DNA of 64,000 bases, taken from NCBI GenBank assembly GCA_029168955.1, contig JAPDOI010000212.1:854001-918000 (forward strand), written 5' to 3'. The translations under genes were made by a program, and so were the position numbers. Shown here one piece after another: positions 11,626-22,545 of this stretch. Origin of the DNA: Aplectana chamaeleonis (lineage: Eukaryota > Nematoda > Chromadorea > Rhabditida > Cosmocercidae). Positions within the stretch are counted from its first letter, which is position 1, and each line of letters begins with the position of its first letter. A model generated the notes under the pieces. It was not told where the DNA came from and made no database searches. It saw only the letters and a program-made list of their open reading frames with translations.

Positions 11626-12240
11626 TACCTGGTAGTTTGGCAACGCAGGTTTTTTAAAGAGGAAAGTAGATACAGGTACCATATTCAAGAACAGATCGAA
11701 CTTAAATTTTATAGGCTCTAACCAAAAGCAATGGATCTTTAGTTTTCAGCGATTTGAACAGGAGGAAAAGTTTCTGTTCAGCTTTCGCAACAATACTATC
11801 CAAATGCTTATCAAAATTCTATTTCGAATCGACAAGAAACCCTAAATCTTTTACTAGGTTAACATGCTGGAGTATTGAACTATCGACATTGTACCCGCCT
11901 TCCGGATTAGTAGTTCTACCTTAATGATAATAATCATTTTATGATAATAATTGTTTTGTAGTATGATTTTTTTGCCTAGTATTTATTTTGCCCGAATCAA
12001 CGTGAAAAAAGAGGAATTTGAACGAGGACATATGAAGCGGTCGCCGCGATCGGTCGCGTCGCCGTGCACTGCATGGCGACGCGATCTGGCCATCTCAGTC
12101 GCCCAATCGCGCGATTGGGCGACTTTTCCCGCGATCTTGTCTGAAAGGCCGGCGACCAGATCGCGCGACGCGACCAGATCGATACACAGTGTTTTCATTC
12201 GGTCGCGTCGCAGAGCGATCGAACTCTGAAAGAGGCCTAA

Positions 12241-12684
12241 TGCTTACCCTCTTTTCAGCGTAGAGCCAAAAGGCCCCGTTTGGGTGATGGTGACGGTGAG
12301 ACGCATGTCAACGAGGAAGGACTGTAGACACAGATTTGGGAACAGCGACGATTTTCCCCTTGTAATTCATTTGATACATGATTTTTAATTTCCATTTTCA
12401 TCTCTTGATTGTGCCTTATAAATATTTGCGGTTGTTATTACATTCTACGTGTCAACTTCTCACAGTAATTGCGTCTCAGGCTTTTAATTAATACGTGGTT
12501 TGCATTGATTTGCTGAGAAAATCCAATATCGCGGAATGTTTCTTTGAATTCTTCTGGGGTTTTGTGAAAGCTGTCTTTGCTCTTGGAGTTTCTCCGTTGT
12601 GTACATGGGCAGTACCTTTGTAGATGACAGTGGATATACATGTATTTGAATGGATATCCTTATACTTAAAGCAGTTATGTCCCG
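12241..12684. other. Unassigned sequence
   Basis: No gene, RNA or repeat could be supported between the Harbinger-like element and the GT microsatellite. Confidence 0.3.
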
Positions 12685-12771
<87 letters not shown>

Positions 12772-12780
12772 TGCATGTGT
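12685..12780. repeat. (GT)n microsatellite
   Basis: A nearly pure GT run of about 95 bp with two interruptions near its 3' end, located about 200 bp before the minisatellite. Confidence 0.97.
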
Positions 12781-12988
12781 CCCGGATATCTTAGGAATGG
12801 CCGATCAAAACTTGTATGAAATGGTACCAACATATAGGTGGGTGCGACATTTATCGATTACCAAAAAATCAGTCCGAATCACATCTTACGTGCCTCGGGG
12901 CAACCGAGTTTGTCCGTGGAGCGCACTTTTCGCCGTGGGTCATGATAACTTCTGCGAGTCGTCTAGCGATGCAAGAACTCATAAAAGG

Positions 12989-15900
12989 TGTGCAGGACCC
13001 CAGTGAGGGTGTGCAAGACGTCATAGTAAATGTGCAGGACCCTAATCGGAGTGTGCAGGACGTCATAGAAAGTGTGCAGGACCCTAATCCAGGAATGTGC
13101 AGGACGTCACAGAAAGTGCGCAGGTCCTAAGTAGGAATGTGCAGGACCCCAACGGGAGTGTGCAGCACGTCATAGAAAGTGTGCAGGACCTCAGTGGGAG
13201 TATGCAGGGTGTCATAGAAACAGTGCAGGATCCTAATCGGAGTGTGCCGGAGGTCATAGAAAGTGTGCAGGTCCTAAGTAGGAATGTGCAGGACCCCAGC
13301 GGAAGTGTGCAGGACGTCATAGAAGGTGTGAAGGACCTCAGTGGGGAGTGTGCAGGGCGTCATAGAAAGTGTGCAGGACCCTAATCCGGAGTGTGCAGGA
13401 CGTCATAGAAAGTGTGCAGGACCCTAATCGGAGGTGTCAGGACGTCATAGAAAGTGTGCAGGAAGTCATAGAAAGTGCGCAGGTCCTAAGTAGGAATGTA
13501 CAGGACCCCAGTGGGAGTGTGCAGGACCCTATTCCGGAGTGTGCAGGACGTCATAGAAAGTGTGCAGGACTCCTAATCCCGGAGTGTGCAGGACGTCACA
13601 GAAAGTGCGCAGGTCCTAAGTAGGAATGTGCAGGACCCCAACGGGAGTGTGCAGCACGTCATAGAAAGTGTGCAGGACCCCAACGGAAGTGTGCAGGGCG
13701 TCATAGAAAGTGTGCAGGACCCTAATCGGAGTGTGCAGGACGTCATAGAAAGTGTGCAGGACCCTAATCGGAGTGTGCAGGACGTCATAGAAAGTGTGCA
13801 GGACCCTAATCGGAGTGTGCAGGACGTCATAGAAAGTGCGCAGGTCCTAAGTAGGAATGTGCAGGACCCCAGCGGAAGTGTGCAGGACGTCATGGAAAGT
13901 GTGCAGGACCTCAGTGTGAGTGTGCAGGGCGTCATAGAAACAGTGCAGGATCCTAATCGGAGTGTGCAGGACGTCATAGAAAGTGCGCAGGTCCCAAGTA
14001 GGAATGTACAGGACCCCAGTGGGAGTGTGCAGGGCGTCATAGAAAGTGTGCAGGACCCTATTCGGAGTGTGCAGGACGTCATAGAAAGTGTGCAGGACCC
14101 TAATCGGAGTGTGCAGGACGTCACAGAAAGTGCGCAGGTCCTAAGTAGGAATGTGCAGGACCCCAACGGGAGTGTGCAGCACGTCATAGAAAGTGTGCAG
14201 GACCTCAGTGGGAGTATGCAGGGTGTCATAGAAACAGTGCAGGATCCTAATCGGAGTGTGCCGGAGGTCATAGAAAGTGCGCAGGTCCTAAGTAGGAATG
14301 TGCAGGACCCCAGCGGAAGTGTGCAGGACGTCATAGAAGGTGTGAAGGACCTCAGTGGGAGTGTGCAGGGCGTCATAGAAAGTGTGCAGGACCCTAATCG
14401 GAGTGTGCAGGACGTCATAGAAAGTGTGCAGGACCCTAATCGGAGTGTGCAGGACGTCATAGAAAGTGTGCAGGAAGTCATAGAAAGTGCGCAGGTCCTG
14501 GTAGGAATGTACAGGACCCCAGTGGGGTGTGCAGGACCCTATTCGGAGTGTGCAGGACGTCATAGAAAGTGTGCAGGACCTAATCCGGAGTGTGCAGGAC
14601 GTCACAGAAAGTGCGCAGGTCCTAAGTAGGAATGTGCAGGACCCCAACGGGAGTGTGCAGCACGTCATAGAAAGTGTGCAGGACCTCAGTGGGAGTATGC
14701 AGGGTGTCATAGAAACAGTGCAGGATCCTAATCGGAGTGTGCAGGACGTCATAGAAAGTGCGCAGGTCCTAAGTAGGAATGTGCAGGACCCCAGCGGAAG
14801 TGTGCAGGACGTCATAGAAGGTGTGAAGGACCTCAGTGGGAGTGTGCAGGGCGTCATAGAAAGTGTGCAGGACCCTAATCGGAGTGTGCAGGACGTCATA
14901 GAAAGTGTGCAGGACCCTAATCGGAGTGTGCAGGACGTCATAGAAAGTGCGCAGGTCCTAAGTAGGAATGTGCAGGACCCCAGCGGAAGTGTGCAGGACG
15001 TCATGGAAAGTGTGCAGGACCTCAGTGTGAGTGTGCAGGGCGTCATAGAAACAGTGCAGGATCCTAATCGGAGTGTGCAGGACGTCATAGAAAGTGCGCA
15101 GGTCCCAAGTAGGAATGTACAGGACCCCAGTGGGAGTGTGCAGGGCGTCATAGAAAGTGTGCAGGACCCTATTCGGAGTGTGCAGGACGTCATAGAAAGT
15201 GTGCAGGACCCTAATCGGAGTGTGCAGGACGTCATAGAAAGTGTGCAGGACCCTAATGGGAGTGTGCAGGACGTCATAGAAAGTGCGCAGGTCCCAAGTA
15301 GGAATGTACAGGACCCCAGCGGAAGTGTGCAGGACGTCATAGAAAGTGTGCAGGACCTCAGTGGGAGTGTGCAGGACCCTAATTGGAGTGTTCAGGACGT
15401 CATAGAAAGTGCGCAGGTCCTAAGTAGGAATGTGCAGGACCCCAGCGGAAGTGTGCAGGACGTCATAGAAAGTGTGCAGGACCTCAGTGGGAGTATGCAG
15501 GGTGTCATAGAAACAGTGCAGGATCCTAATCGGAGTGTGCCGGAGGTCATAGAAAGTGTGCAGGTCCTAAGTAGGAATGTGCAGGACCCCAGCGGAAGTG
15601 TGCAGGACGTCATAGAAGGTGTGAAGGACCTCAGTGGGAGTGTGCAGGGCGTCATAGAAAGTGTGCAGGACCCTAATCGGAGTGTGCAGGACGTCATAGA
15701 AAGTGTGCAGGACCCTAATCGGAGTGTGCAGGACGTCATAGAAAGTGTGCAGGAAGTCATAGAAAGTGCGCAGGTCCTAAGTAGGAATGTACAGGACCCC
15801 AGTGGGAGTGTGCAGGACCCTATTCGGAGTGTGCAGGACGTCATAGAAAGTGTGCAGGACCCTAATCGGAGTGTGCAGGACGTCACAGAAAGTGCGCAGG

Positions 15901-17012
15901 TCCTAAGTAGGAATGTGCAGGACCCCAACGGGAGTGTGCAGCACGTCATAGAAAGTGTGCAGGACCTCAGTGGGAGTATGCAGGGTGTCATAGAAACAGT
16001 GCAGGATCCTAATCGGAGTGTGCAGGACGTCATAGAAAGTGCGCAGGTCCTAAGTAGGAATGTGCAGGACCCCAGCGGAAGTGTGCAGGACGTCATAGAA
16101 GGTGTGAAGGACCTCAGTGGGAGTGTGCAGGGCGTCATAGAAAGTGTGCAGGACCCTAATCGGAGTGTGCAGGACGTCATAGAAAGTGTGCAGGACCCTA
16201 ATCGGAGTGTGCAGGACGTCATAGAAAGTGTGCAGGAAGTCATAGAAAGTGCGCAGGTCCTAAGTAGGAATGATGCAGGACGTCATAAAAGGTGTGCAGG
16301 ACCTCAGTAGGAGTGTGCAGGGCGTCATAGAAAGTGTGCAGGACCCTAATCGGAGTGTGCAGGACGTCATAGAAAATGTGCAGGACCCTAATGGGAGTGT
16401 GCAGGACGTCATAGAAAGTGCGCAGGTCCCAAGTAGGAATGTACAGGACCCCAGCGGAAGTGTGCTGGACGTCATAGAAAGTGTGCAGGACCTCAGTGGG
16501 AGTGTGCAGGACCCTAATTGGAGTGTTCAGGACGTCATAGAAAGTGCGCAGGTCCTAAGTAGGAATGTGCAGGACGTCATAGAAAGTGTGCAGGACCTCA
16601 GTGGGGGTGTGCAGGGCGTCATAGAAAGTGTGCAGGACCCTAATCGGAGTGTGTAGGACGTCATAGAAAGTGCGCAGGTCCTAAGTAGGAATGTACAGGA
16701 CCCCAGTGGGAGTGTGCAGGGCGTCATAGAAAGTGTGCAGGACCCTATTCGGAGTGTGCAGGACGCCAAAGAAAGTGCGAAGGTCCTAAGTAGGAATGTG
16801 CAGGACCCCAACGGGAGTGTGCAGCACGTCATAGAAAGTGTGCAGGACCCAAATGGTAGCGTGCAGGGCGTCATAGAAAGTGTGAAGAACCCTAACGGGA
16901 GTGTGCAGGACGTCATAGAGAGTGCGCAGGTCCCAAGGAGTTGGAGTGTGCAGGGCGTCATAGAAAATGCACAGGTCCCGAGTGGGAGTGTGCAGGACGT
17001 CATCAAGAGTGT
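12989..17012. repeat. 4-kb minisatellite, 21-bp unit, higher-order structure
   Basis: The array is built of 21-bp units of the type AGTGTGCAGGACGTCATAGA(A), alternating with variants ending in CCTAATCGG, CCTCAGTGGG, CCCAGCGGA or TCCTAAGTAGGA. Larger blocks marked by a CAGAAAGTGCGCAGG / CCCCAACGGG / CAGCACGTC series recur near 13104, 13593, 14118, 14600 and 15883, so there are higher-order repeats of roughly 0.5 kb. Because 21 is a multiple of 3, long frames stay open on both strands (593 codons on the plus strand at 14529-16310 as heptads like SVQDVIE; 350 codons on the minus strand at 14288-15340). A second block in the opposite orientation lies at 60165-60640. Confidence 0.97.
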
Positions 17013-19137
17013 AGAATTTGGAAAAAGGTTTTTCAATTTTTTAATGCTAAATCTTAACCTTTTGTGGAGAAGAAATAGATAGGAAAACATGAATCTTGAG
17101 GAGCGTGCGACGCGTTTTGAGATTGACGCAGAACTCCTGCGACATTTTTTTGTAAGTTTTAGGATACAAGCAGCAGCTCCACTTCCGCACCTTCTCTGTT
17201 CGCCACTCATTGCAACCGCTCAGTCATTTCGAATCCCTAATTTCCAAAAACCAGTTTTATATATGTTGCAAGTCTGAGCTTATGAAAATCTGCACCACAA
17301 AAACATGAACAACCACCTACTAATTTCATTCATTGAGAACAAGGGCATGATGTTGGTCAACTAGGGAAACATCATATAATATGAGAATGCGTTTTTCCTT
17401 ATCATGATAGAGACGGTAAAGCGAGAATAATCGCTTGTGAACTTTACAAATTGGAAGGAAGGGCAGTGGGTAGCGACGTAAGGGAAGGAAGTACAGAAGG
17501 GGTTGTGAATTTTGTGCCGGTAGCAACCGACGATTTACCGCTGGCTTCTTATGTTTTGCTTTATGATCCCACATTTTTATATACCCACGGCCTGCTGTAA
17601 ATGTACGGCACCTTGCTCTGCTCAGGAGAGTCCATACGTACAGCAACTTTCGGGTAGGCGGAAGTCAGTCACCACCGTTCTAACAAACTAATCCGTCTCA
17701 GGTAGTTGGCTCACGCAAAAGTTTCTCTGAGTGAAACCTTCGCTAGGTCTCGCTAGTATTATAGATTGTAGTAAGTGTACAATTATTTGTTGTGACTGTT
17801 TCCTGCCTTTCCCAAGTATTTTGTGTCTTGTCCTCACTACTGCATCATGTTTCTTTACCTATTTCATTCAAGCCTAATGTGACAGTAGTGATCAGTGGTG
17901 ACATTGGTAGCTGTGTAATTTGTCTATGTAATAATAATGAAATAGTGTTCATAAAATTGAATGAATTCGAATAGGTTTTGAATTCCAACTGAAATGGTGT
18001 GTGGATTGGTTTGTAAATAAAGCCTTTTGGACATTTCTTGCCATCACAGCAGCATTGGGATGTGACAAATGGATGGAGACGTTTCAGCTGTTTAGTGGTA
18101 CAAGAACAAGCAATTTACAAACACCTTTGTTAATCTATTAATGAACAAAGGAGGGAAGCCTGCAGCTGCTTTTAATGAAATCGGGTCACCCGCGAGAGGA
18201 AGCTATGCGTGCGGCTAGCAACGCGTATCCGCCGATCGGACACCCGCGCTACCATTTGGTTACCACTTCGGCCTTAGAGTTACAGATGTACCCGCAATTG
18301 GTCCCGCGGAGTATGCCGATAAAATGCCAGAGTGCCAGAGCGCGCTGTGCCAGTCGATAATCGCACACGGTGGCGTCCCTCGAGTTACCCTAAGTTTATT
18401 ACCTTTCGCTTAGCTTCATCATTATTTACCTGTGCATGACATCGATTTACTCAAGGTATAAATTTACAGGAGGTGTTTCTCATCCCTTAAACGCCTAGTC
18501 TGTGCTCACCTTCAAGGAATAATGTTAAATAGCCCACCCCCCCCCATTTGACTCTCGTAAACAAAGTTGGTGATATCCAATTGATAAAGGGTAGGGTATA
18601 AAAGAAGTGAAGAGCGGTGTGTCTTCATTCTCGCACCGTCGTCCTGCAGGGGTCAGCAGTTGAGGTTCCGCACGGGCAAGAAGTTAAAAGCGTACTAGGT
18701 CATCCGTGTAGAGGTTGCATCACATCAAAACTTGTCAGTGCAGCGATTTTTTTCAAACTTTCAAGCCTAATGTCCTCGAACTCTAGGCGTGATAGCTTAG
18801 AAAGGGGCACTTTTCTCCTTGGGTGGAGGCATAAATGGGATCCTCACAAACAAGAATTCCCATGATTTCTATTTTAGCGAAGAAATTTTCCAAGGGAATT
18901 TTTTTCAGTGCCTGCTCTACTCATAAGGCGCACAGAAAAATTTCTACAAAATCAACTAGAAGTATTCAAACTACGGAGCGTCGCTGTGAATAACACTGTT
19001 TAGGTGTGATTCACATGCCTTTGCCAATTTTTTCTTCTGCCTCTACAGCCTGAACCCTGGGCTCCGAATTTTGGAAAATCAAGCATTGGCGGGAAAACAA
19101 GAAAATGCTTAATTCAAAAAAGGGTGCTAAGTGGGAA
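17013..19137. other. Intergenic sequence without a supported gene
   Basis: No conserved coding region was recognised. An open frame of 106 codons on the minus strand (17326-17646) matches nothing known. Bases 18180-18330 contain GC-rich words (GGGTCACCCGCGA, ACACCCGCGCTACCAT) resembling 8556-8735. A run of Cs lies near 18536-18545. Confidence 0.3.
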
Positions 19138-19296
19138 GGGGGGCCACTATGGCGCGATGGACTTGGCCACGCCCATTTTACTGTGCCGCACTAAATTTGA
19201 GCACCTACCCGGGGTTTCCCTCCCCTGCCAAAATCAGGAGAGTCATTGCGGCACGGAAAAATGGGCGTGGCCAAGTGCGATACAACAGTGCCCCCC
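19138..19296. mobile_element. ~160-bp MITE, copy 1
   Basis: About 50-bp imperfect terminal inverted repeats share CTTGGCCACGCCCATTTT and GTGCCGCA, with a G-rich left end and C-rich right end. The whole unit recurs at 40416-40578. No target duplication is clear because of the homopolymer ends. Confidence 0.8.
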
Positions 19297-19432
19297 GTAA
19301 GCCACTGCGTGTCGAACGCTGAAATTCCCCGGTACGGTAGCGGGCAATCGCCTCGGGACCAACTCCGCATACAAATGCATGACCCGCGCAGAATTGTGCG
19401 ATTAGGGCGCGCTGATGCCAAATTGATAATGC
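19297..19432. repeat. Dispersed repeat, inverted partner at 21665-21797
   Basis: A stretch beginning GTAAGCCACTGCGTGTCGAA recurs as its reverse complement ending at about 21797. Similarity continues through words such as CCCCGGTACGGTAGCGGG and GCGCAGAATTGTG. The copies are about 130 bp long and 2.3 kb apart. Confidence 0.8.
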
Positions 19433-20036
19433 TTGGCACGTCATCTATTGCAAAGCTGGATGAAAAGTCATTGTTAGTGATGGTGATGCTAAGGATTTGG
19501 ACTGTTGCGATAATATCGTTGTTTTTAGAGTGGACAACCTGTTTGAACCACTATTCACAATCTGTAGTTATCAAAATCAATGCGCTGCCGAACATTCCAG
19601 TACAGATGCAAGTTTTTCTGCATGTCGCGCTCATCTCTCCCAAACGTCAGCTGGAAGCAAAAATATTCTGCAATAAGTATTTTTGCTCACGTCGCAAATT
19701 TCAATGAGTTGATAGCTTCGACCACCCACAAGGATGGGGTTTTTTCCTTCTTTTCTATAACGGGGAGAATATGCACATCGTTTTCATCTTTCAGAATTAT
19801 GTACCCTCTATAAAACGTCTAAATTCACATCACTCAAGGCGCGAGCGGCGCGCGTGGCACCTCGGCCTCCGTCTACCCTACGCTCTCTCCGTGTCTCCAA
19901 CCTCCGCTCCACACCAACACGCGTAGGAACCAAGGGAATTTCGCCGTTTTATAGCCTGTACCAAGTAGGTGTCGTCGCTTCCAGTTCCCAATACCGGGCT
20001 CGCTGTTGTGATTTCCTCCATAATATTGAGACTTTG

Positions 20037-20178
20037 GTCTTCTTCTTCTTCTTTGCAGCCACGTCGGGGGTTCTGTCATAGGTTGAGAAACTGGGCGACC
20101 AGTAATGGATTCGTCCATAGGTCCATTGTGGTCAGCATGGTTGGTCTCTCCGGACAATTAAACAAATGGACCTTGGTC
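20037..20178 (-). mobile_element. 5'-truncated PHD-family LINE, 3' stub only
   Basis: Read on the minus strand it encodes only the last residues of the LINE RT (a [21 protein letters not shown] end), the stop, and the GAAGAAGAAG tail. It matches the 3' ends of the copies at 32252-35701 and 35812-39531. The flanks share a CTTGGTC-like word, a possible target duplication. It is a typical dead-on-arrival insertion. Confidence 0.85.
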
Positions 20179-20191
20179 AAGTAGGAACATT

Positions 20192-21402
20192 CTCAGGTAC
20201 TCAGGACGACGGCCGGCGAACCTTTCCCAGCTGGCCCGCGGTCTCCGTCCTCCGGCCGCCCGCTTTTGGTTCGCCGGCCAGCTTCATGTCGATGGCCCGC
20301 CGACCTTTACCAGATGGCCCGCGATCATTATCTGTATTATTGTTTACCTCAAGCATGTCACCCGGCCCCACGGCGGAGAAACGCCCCGCCTCCGTCCGCC
20401 GCAGTCTGCGGTGAGGAACCACCCTCCCCGCGGATCACGGCGAAAACCGCCCCCCCCAGCCGCCGTGGAGATACCCCTATCCCCTCAGGCCCCAATCATA
20501 GTTGGTGCTATTTGCATCTGTATCCCCCCCCGCACCCCCCCAACACCACCCCGGTCGATACGTATGTTTAAAATGATGGAGTGAGGTTGAGAAAATCACT
20601 CGGTGCATCCAACTAGATATGACGATGCATTACGTGGCCAACAGGATTGCACCTGTTCAGAGAAATAGTGAAGGAGAGTATGGTCGAAGATAAAGGAGGT
20701 AGCAGTAAGGTTAGCTTTCTAGTGATACGCAATGTTTTGTCGTCGGCCCGCCCACCCGGTGATTTTCTCATCCACGTATTGCATGGATATCGAGCGCGTC
20801 GGATACATTGAGTGATTTTCTCAACCTCACTCCATCATTTTAAACATACGTATCGACCGGGGGGGGGTGCGGGGGGGATACACCGAGTGATTTTCTCAGC
20901 TTCACCTCACCATGTTGTTCATACGTATCGACCGGGTGGGTGTTGGGGGTGCGGGGGGGATACACCGAGTGATTTTTGCATCCCATTTCCAATGCATTCT
21001 GTGTGTATCGACCGGGCTGGAGGCGTCGGCTCATCCAACTATGACCGGGGCCTCAGCGGTCAAAAATATGCTGGCCTCCGGAGAGTGACTCGAAGTCACC
21101 TTCCAGAGCCGGCATTAGAATGCCGATTGAGGACTCTAGTGAGAAGAGGCGTCTTTTATACCGGCTAAGTACGTGATAATCACGTTACCACGTGATCAGT
21201 CGTGATAATTATCAATTGTTTTTCCAACCGGCCGAATTGAAAATGGCGTGGCGTGTTTTGTGGTTCGCGGGTGAGCCAGTATCCGCGCTGCGTGTGCTTC
21301 GCATGCAGCATGGTTCGCCGCTGGCCGGCACCCTCGAAATGTGGGGCGCCGGCCGTCGTTTTTGGCATAGAGGTTCGCCGGCCGTCGCCCTGAGTACCTG
21401 AG
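20192..21402. mobile_element. 1.2-kb element with 31-bp terminal inverted repeats
   Basis: The ends 20192-20222 and 21372-21402 pair with one mismatch (CTCAGGTACTCAGGACGACG...). Inside are GC-rich, G- and C-tract sequences and a 49-bp inverted repeat. No transposase frame was recognised and no target duplication is clear. Confidence 0.65.
20552..20859. repeat. 49-bp perfect inverted repeat within the 1.2-kb element
   Basis: Bases 20552-20600 and 20811-20859 are exact reverse complements (CGGTCGATACGTATGTTTAA...). Parts recur again as direct copies near 20885-20975, next to G tracts. Confidence 0.9.
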
Positions 21403-21664
21403 TTAGGAGTGGAAATATGCTTGCACTATCAATGTAAAATTTTGCGTTTTGGACCAAAACTTTATAAAAACCACTTTTGATTCCACAACACTAACCTGCA
21501 GGAAGCTCTGTGGCAACTAAATCCCCAAAAACACCGTAAAACGCATGAATGTATGTAAACGGATTACCTATTCCAGCAAGTTCCCACTGAGACACGCTGC
21601 GATCTTGGCGGTACACCATTTGTTACCGAAAGGTCACGGCAAACGGAATAAAACCCAGTCGCAA

Positions 21665-21797
21665 TGTTGGATTTGCGCAAGCCCGCCCCAATCACACAAT
21701 TCTGCGCGCGTCATGCATTTTATGCAGAGTGGGTCCCGACGCGATTGTCCGCTACCGTACCGGGGAATTTCAGCGTTCGACACGCAGTGGCTTACGT
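21665..21797. repeat. Inverted partner of the 19297-19432 repeat
   Basis: This is the reverse complement of the 19297-19432 repeat and ends with CACGCAGTGGCTTAC followed by a C run. The same C-rich junction follows the repeat at 19291-19296. Confidence 0.8.
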
Positions 21798-22164
21798 GCA
21801 CCCCCCCCCTTCCCACATAGCACCCAAAAAAGATTAATTTATTCTCAAATATCGAAATCGAAGAGCGCTGTAGTGTTGTTTGCAGTTTAAAAAACTTGAA
21901 ATAAATAAAGCTTCTCCAAAGAATATTGGAATGGCAAAGCTCTTCATCAAAAACTCTTCCAGCCCAGTTCAGAATGCTTTTCATATACTCCGAGGAACTT
22001 CTTCGAAAACCTCCTGCTTCAATGGTGATGGAGGGGTTAGAAAAGCTAATCGATATAACGAAAGGTGGTGAGTGAAACAACCAATCTAAAGGGCGGAAGG
22101 AATTCGGGTTTTGAGTCCTGAAGCGATTGCCGGATTACGGTAGCCAAAATACGCCGAAGTCCTA

Positions 22165-22385
22165 CCATCAATGGCTTTAACACGGGTGGTGGTCATCGTG
22201 TATCAACACCCCTGAGGAGGCGGGAGAAACGGGGGAGGAGCGAGGTTCCTGATTGGACGCAACACGGGCTATCCCCGGCCCCCTTCTGTTGCGTCCAATC
22301 AGGAACCTCGCTCCTCCCCCCGTTTCTCCCGCCTCAGGGGTGTTGATACAGGATGGCCATCACCCCTTTAACACTTGATGGACCG
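22165..22385. repeat. Foldback element, ~100-bp arms
   Basis: The strongest pairing is 22201-22264 with 22287-22348 (TATCAACACCCCTGAGG at the outer end, GATTGGACGCAACA at the inner end). Only small indels break it. Weaker pairing extends outward through TTTAACAC. The spacer is 22 bp. Confidence 0.85.
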
Positions 22386-22545
22386 CGTGTCCACACTGCG
22401 CACCCACACCAAAAACTCGATTTTTTTCGTTTTTACTTCAAGAGAAACGGATTCTTTCTAATTATTGCTTTTATATCTCTGCTTAATACAACTTCCATAT
22501 CTGGTATGCTTCTTCTTCTTCTTATCGGCCACATAGAGCTTCTCC

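Larger units (their letters stand above)
9958..12237. mobile_element. PIF/Harbinger-like TIR element, 2.28 kb
   Basis: Perfect 35-bp terminal inverted repeats (9958-9992 and 12203-12237) begin GGCCTCTTTCAGAGTTCGAT. They are flanked by TAA on both sides (9955-9957 and 12238-12240). A 3-bp TWA target duplication with GGC-type termini is the signature of the PIF/Harbinger superfamily. No Harbinger transposase is visible, so it is probably non-autonomous. The termini are GC-rich and the interior includes an inserted mariner relic (10700-11562) and unassigned AT-rich sequence. Confidence 0.75.

Noticed and set aside
14529..16310. 593-codon plus-strand frame as a repetitive protein gene
   Set aside because: It is wholly minisatellite with a 21-bp period, the opposite strand is equally open, and no start context, splice site or non-repeat domain is present.
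12989..17012. CRISPR-like array
   Set aside because: The units are contiguous with no unique spacers, and the genome is eukaryotic.
17326..17646. 106-codon minus-strand frame as a gene
   Set aside because: No recognisable family, no splice structure and composition compatible with chance.
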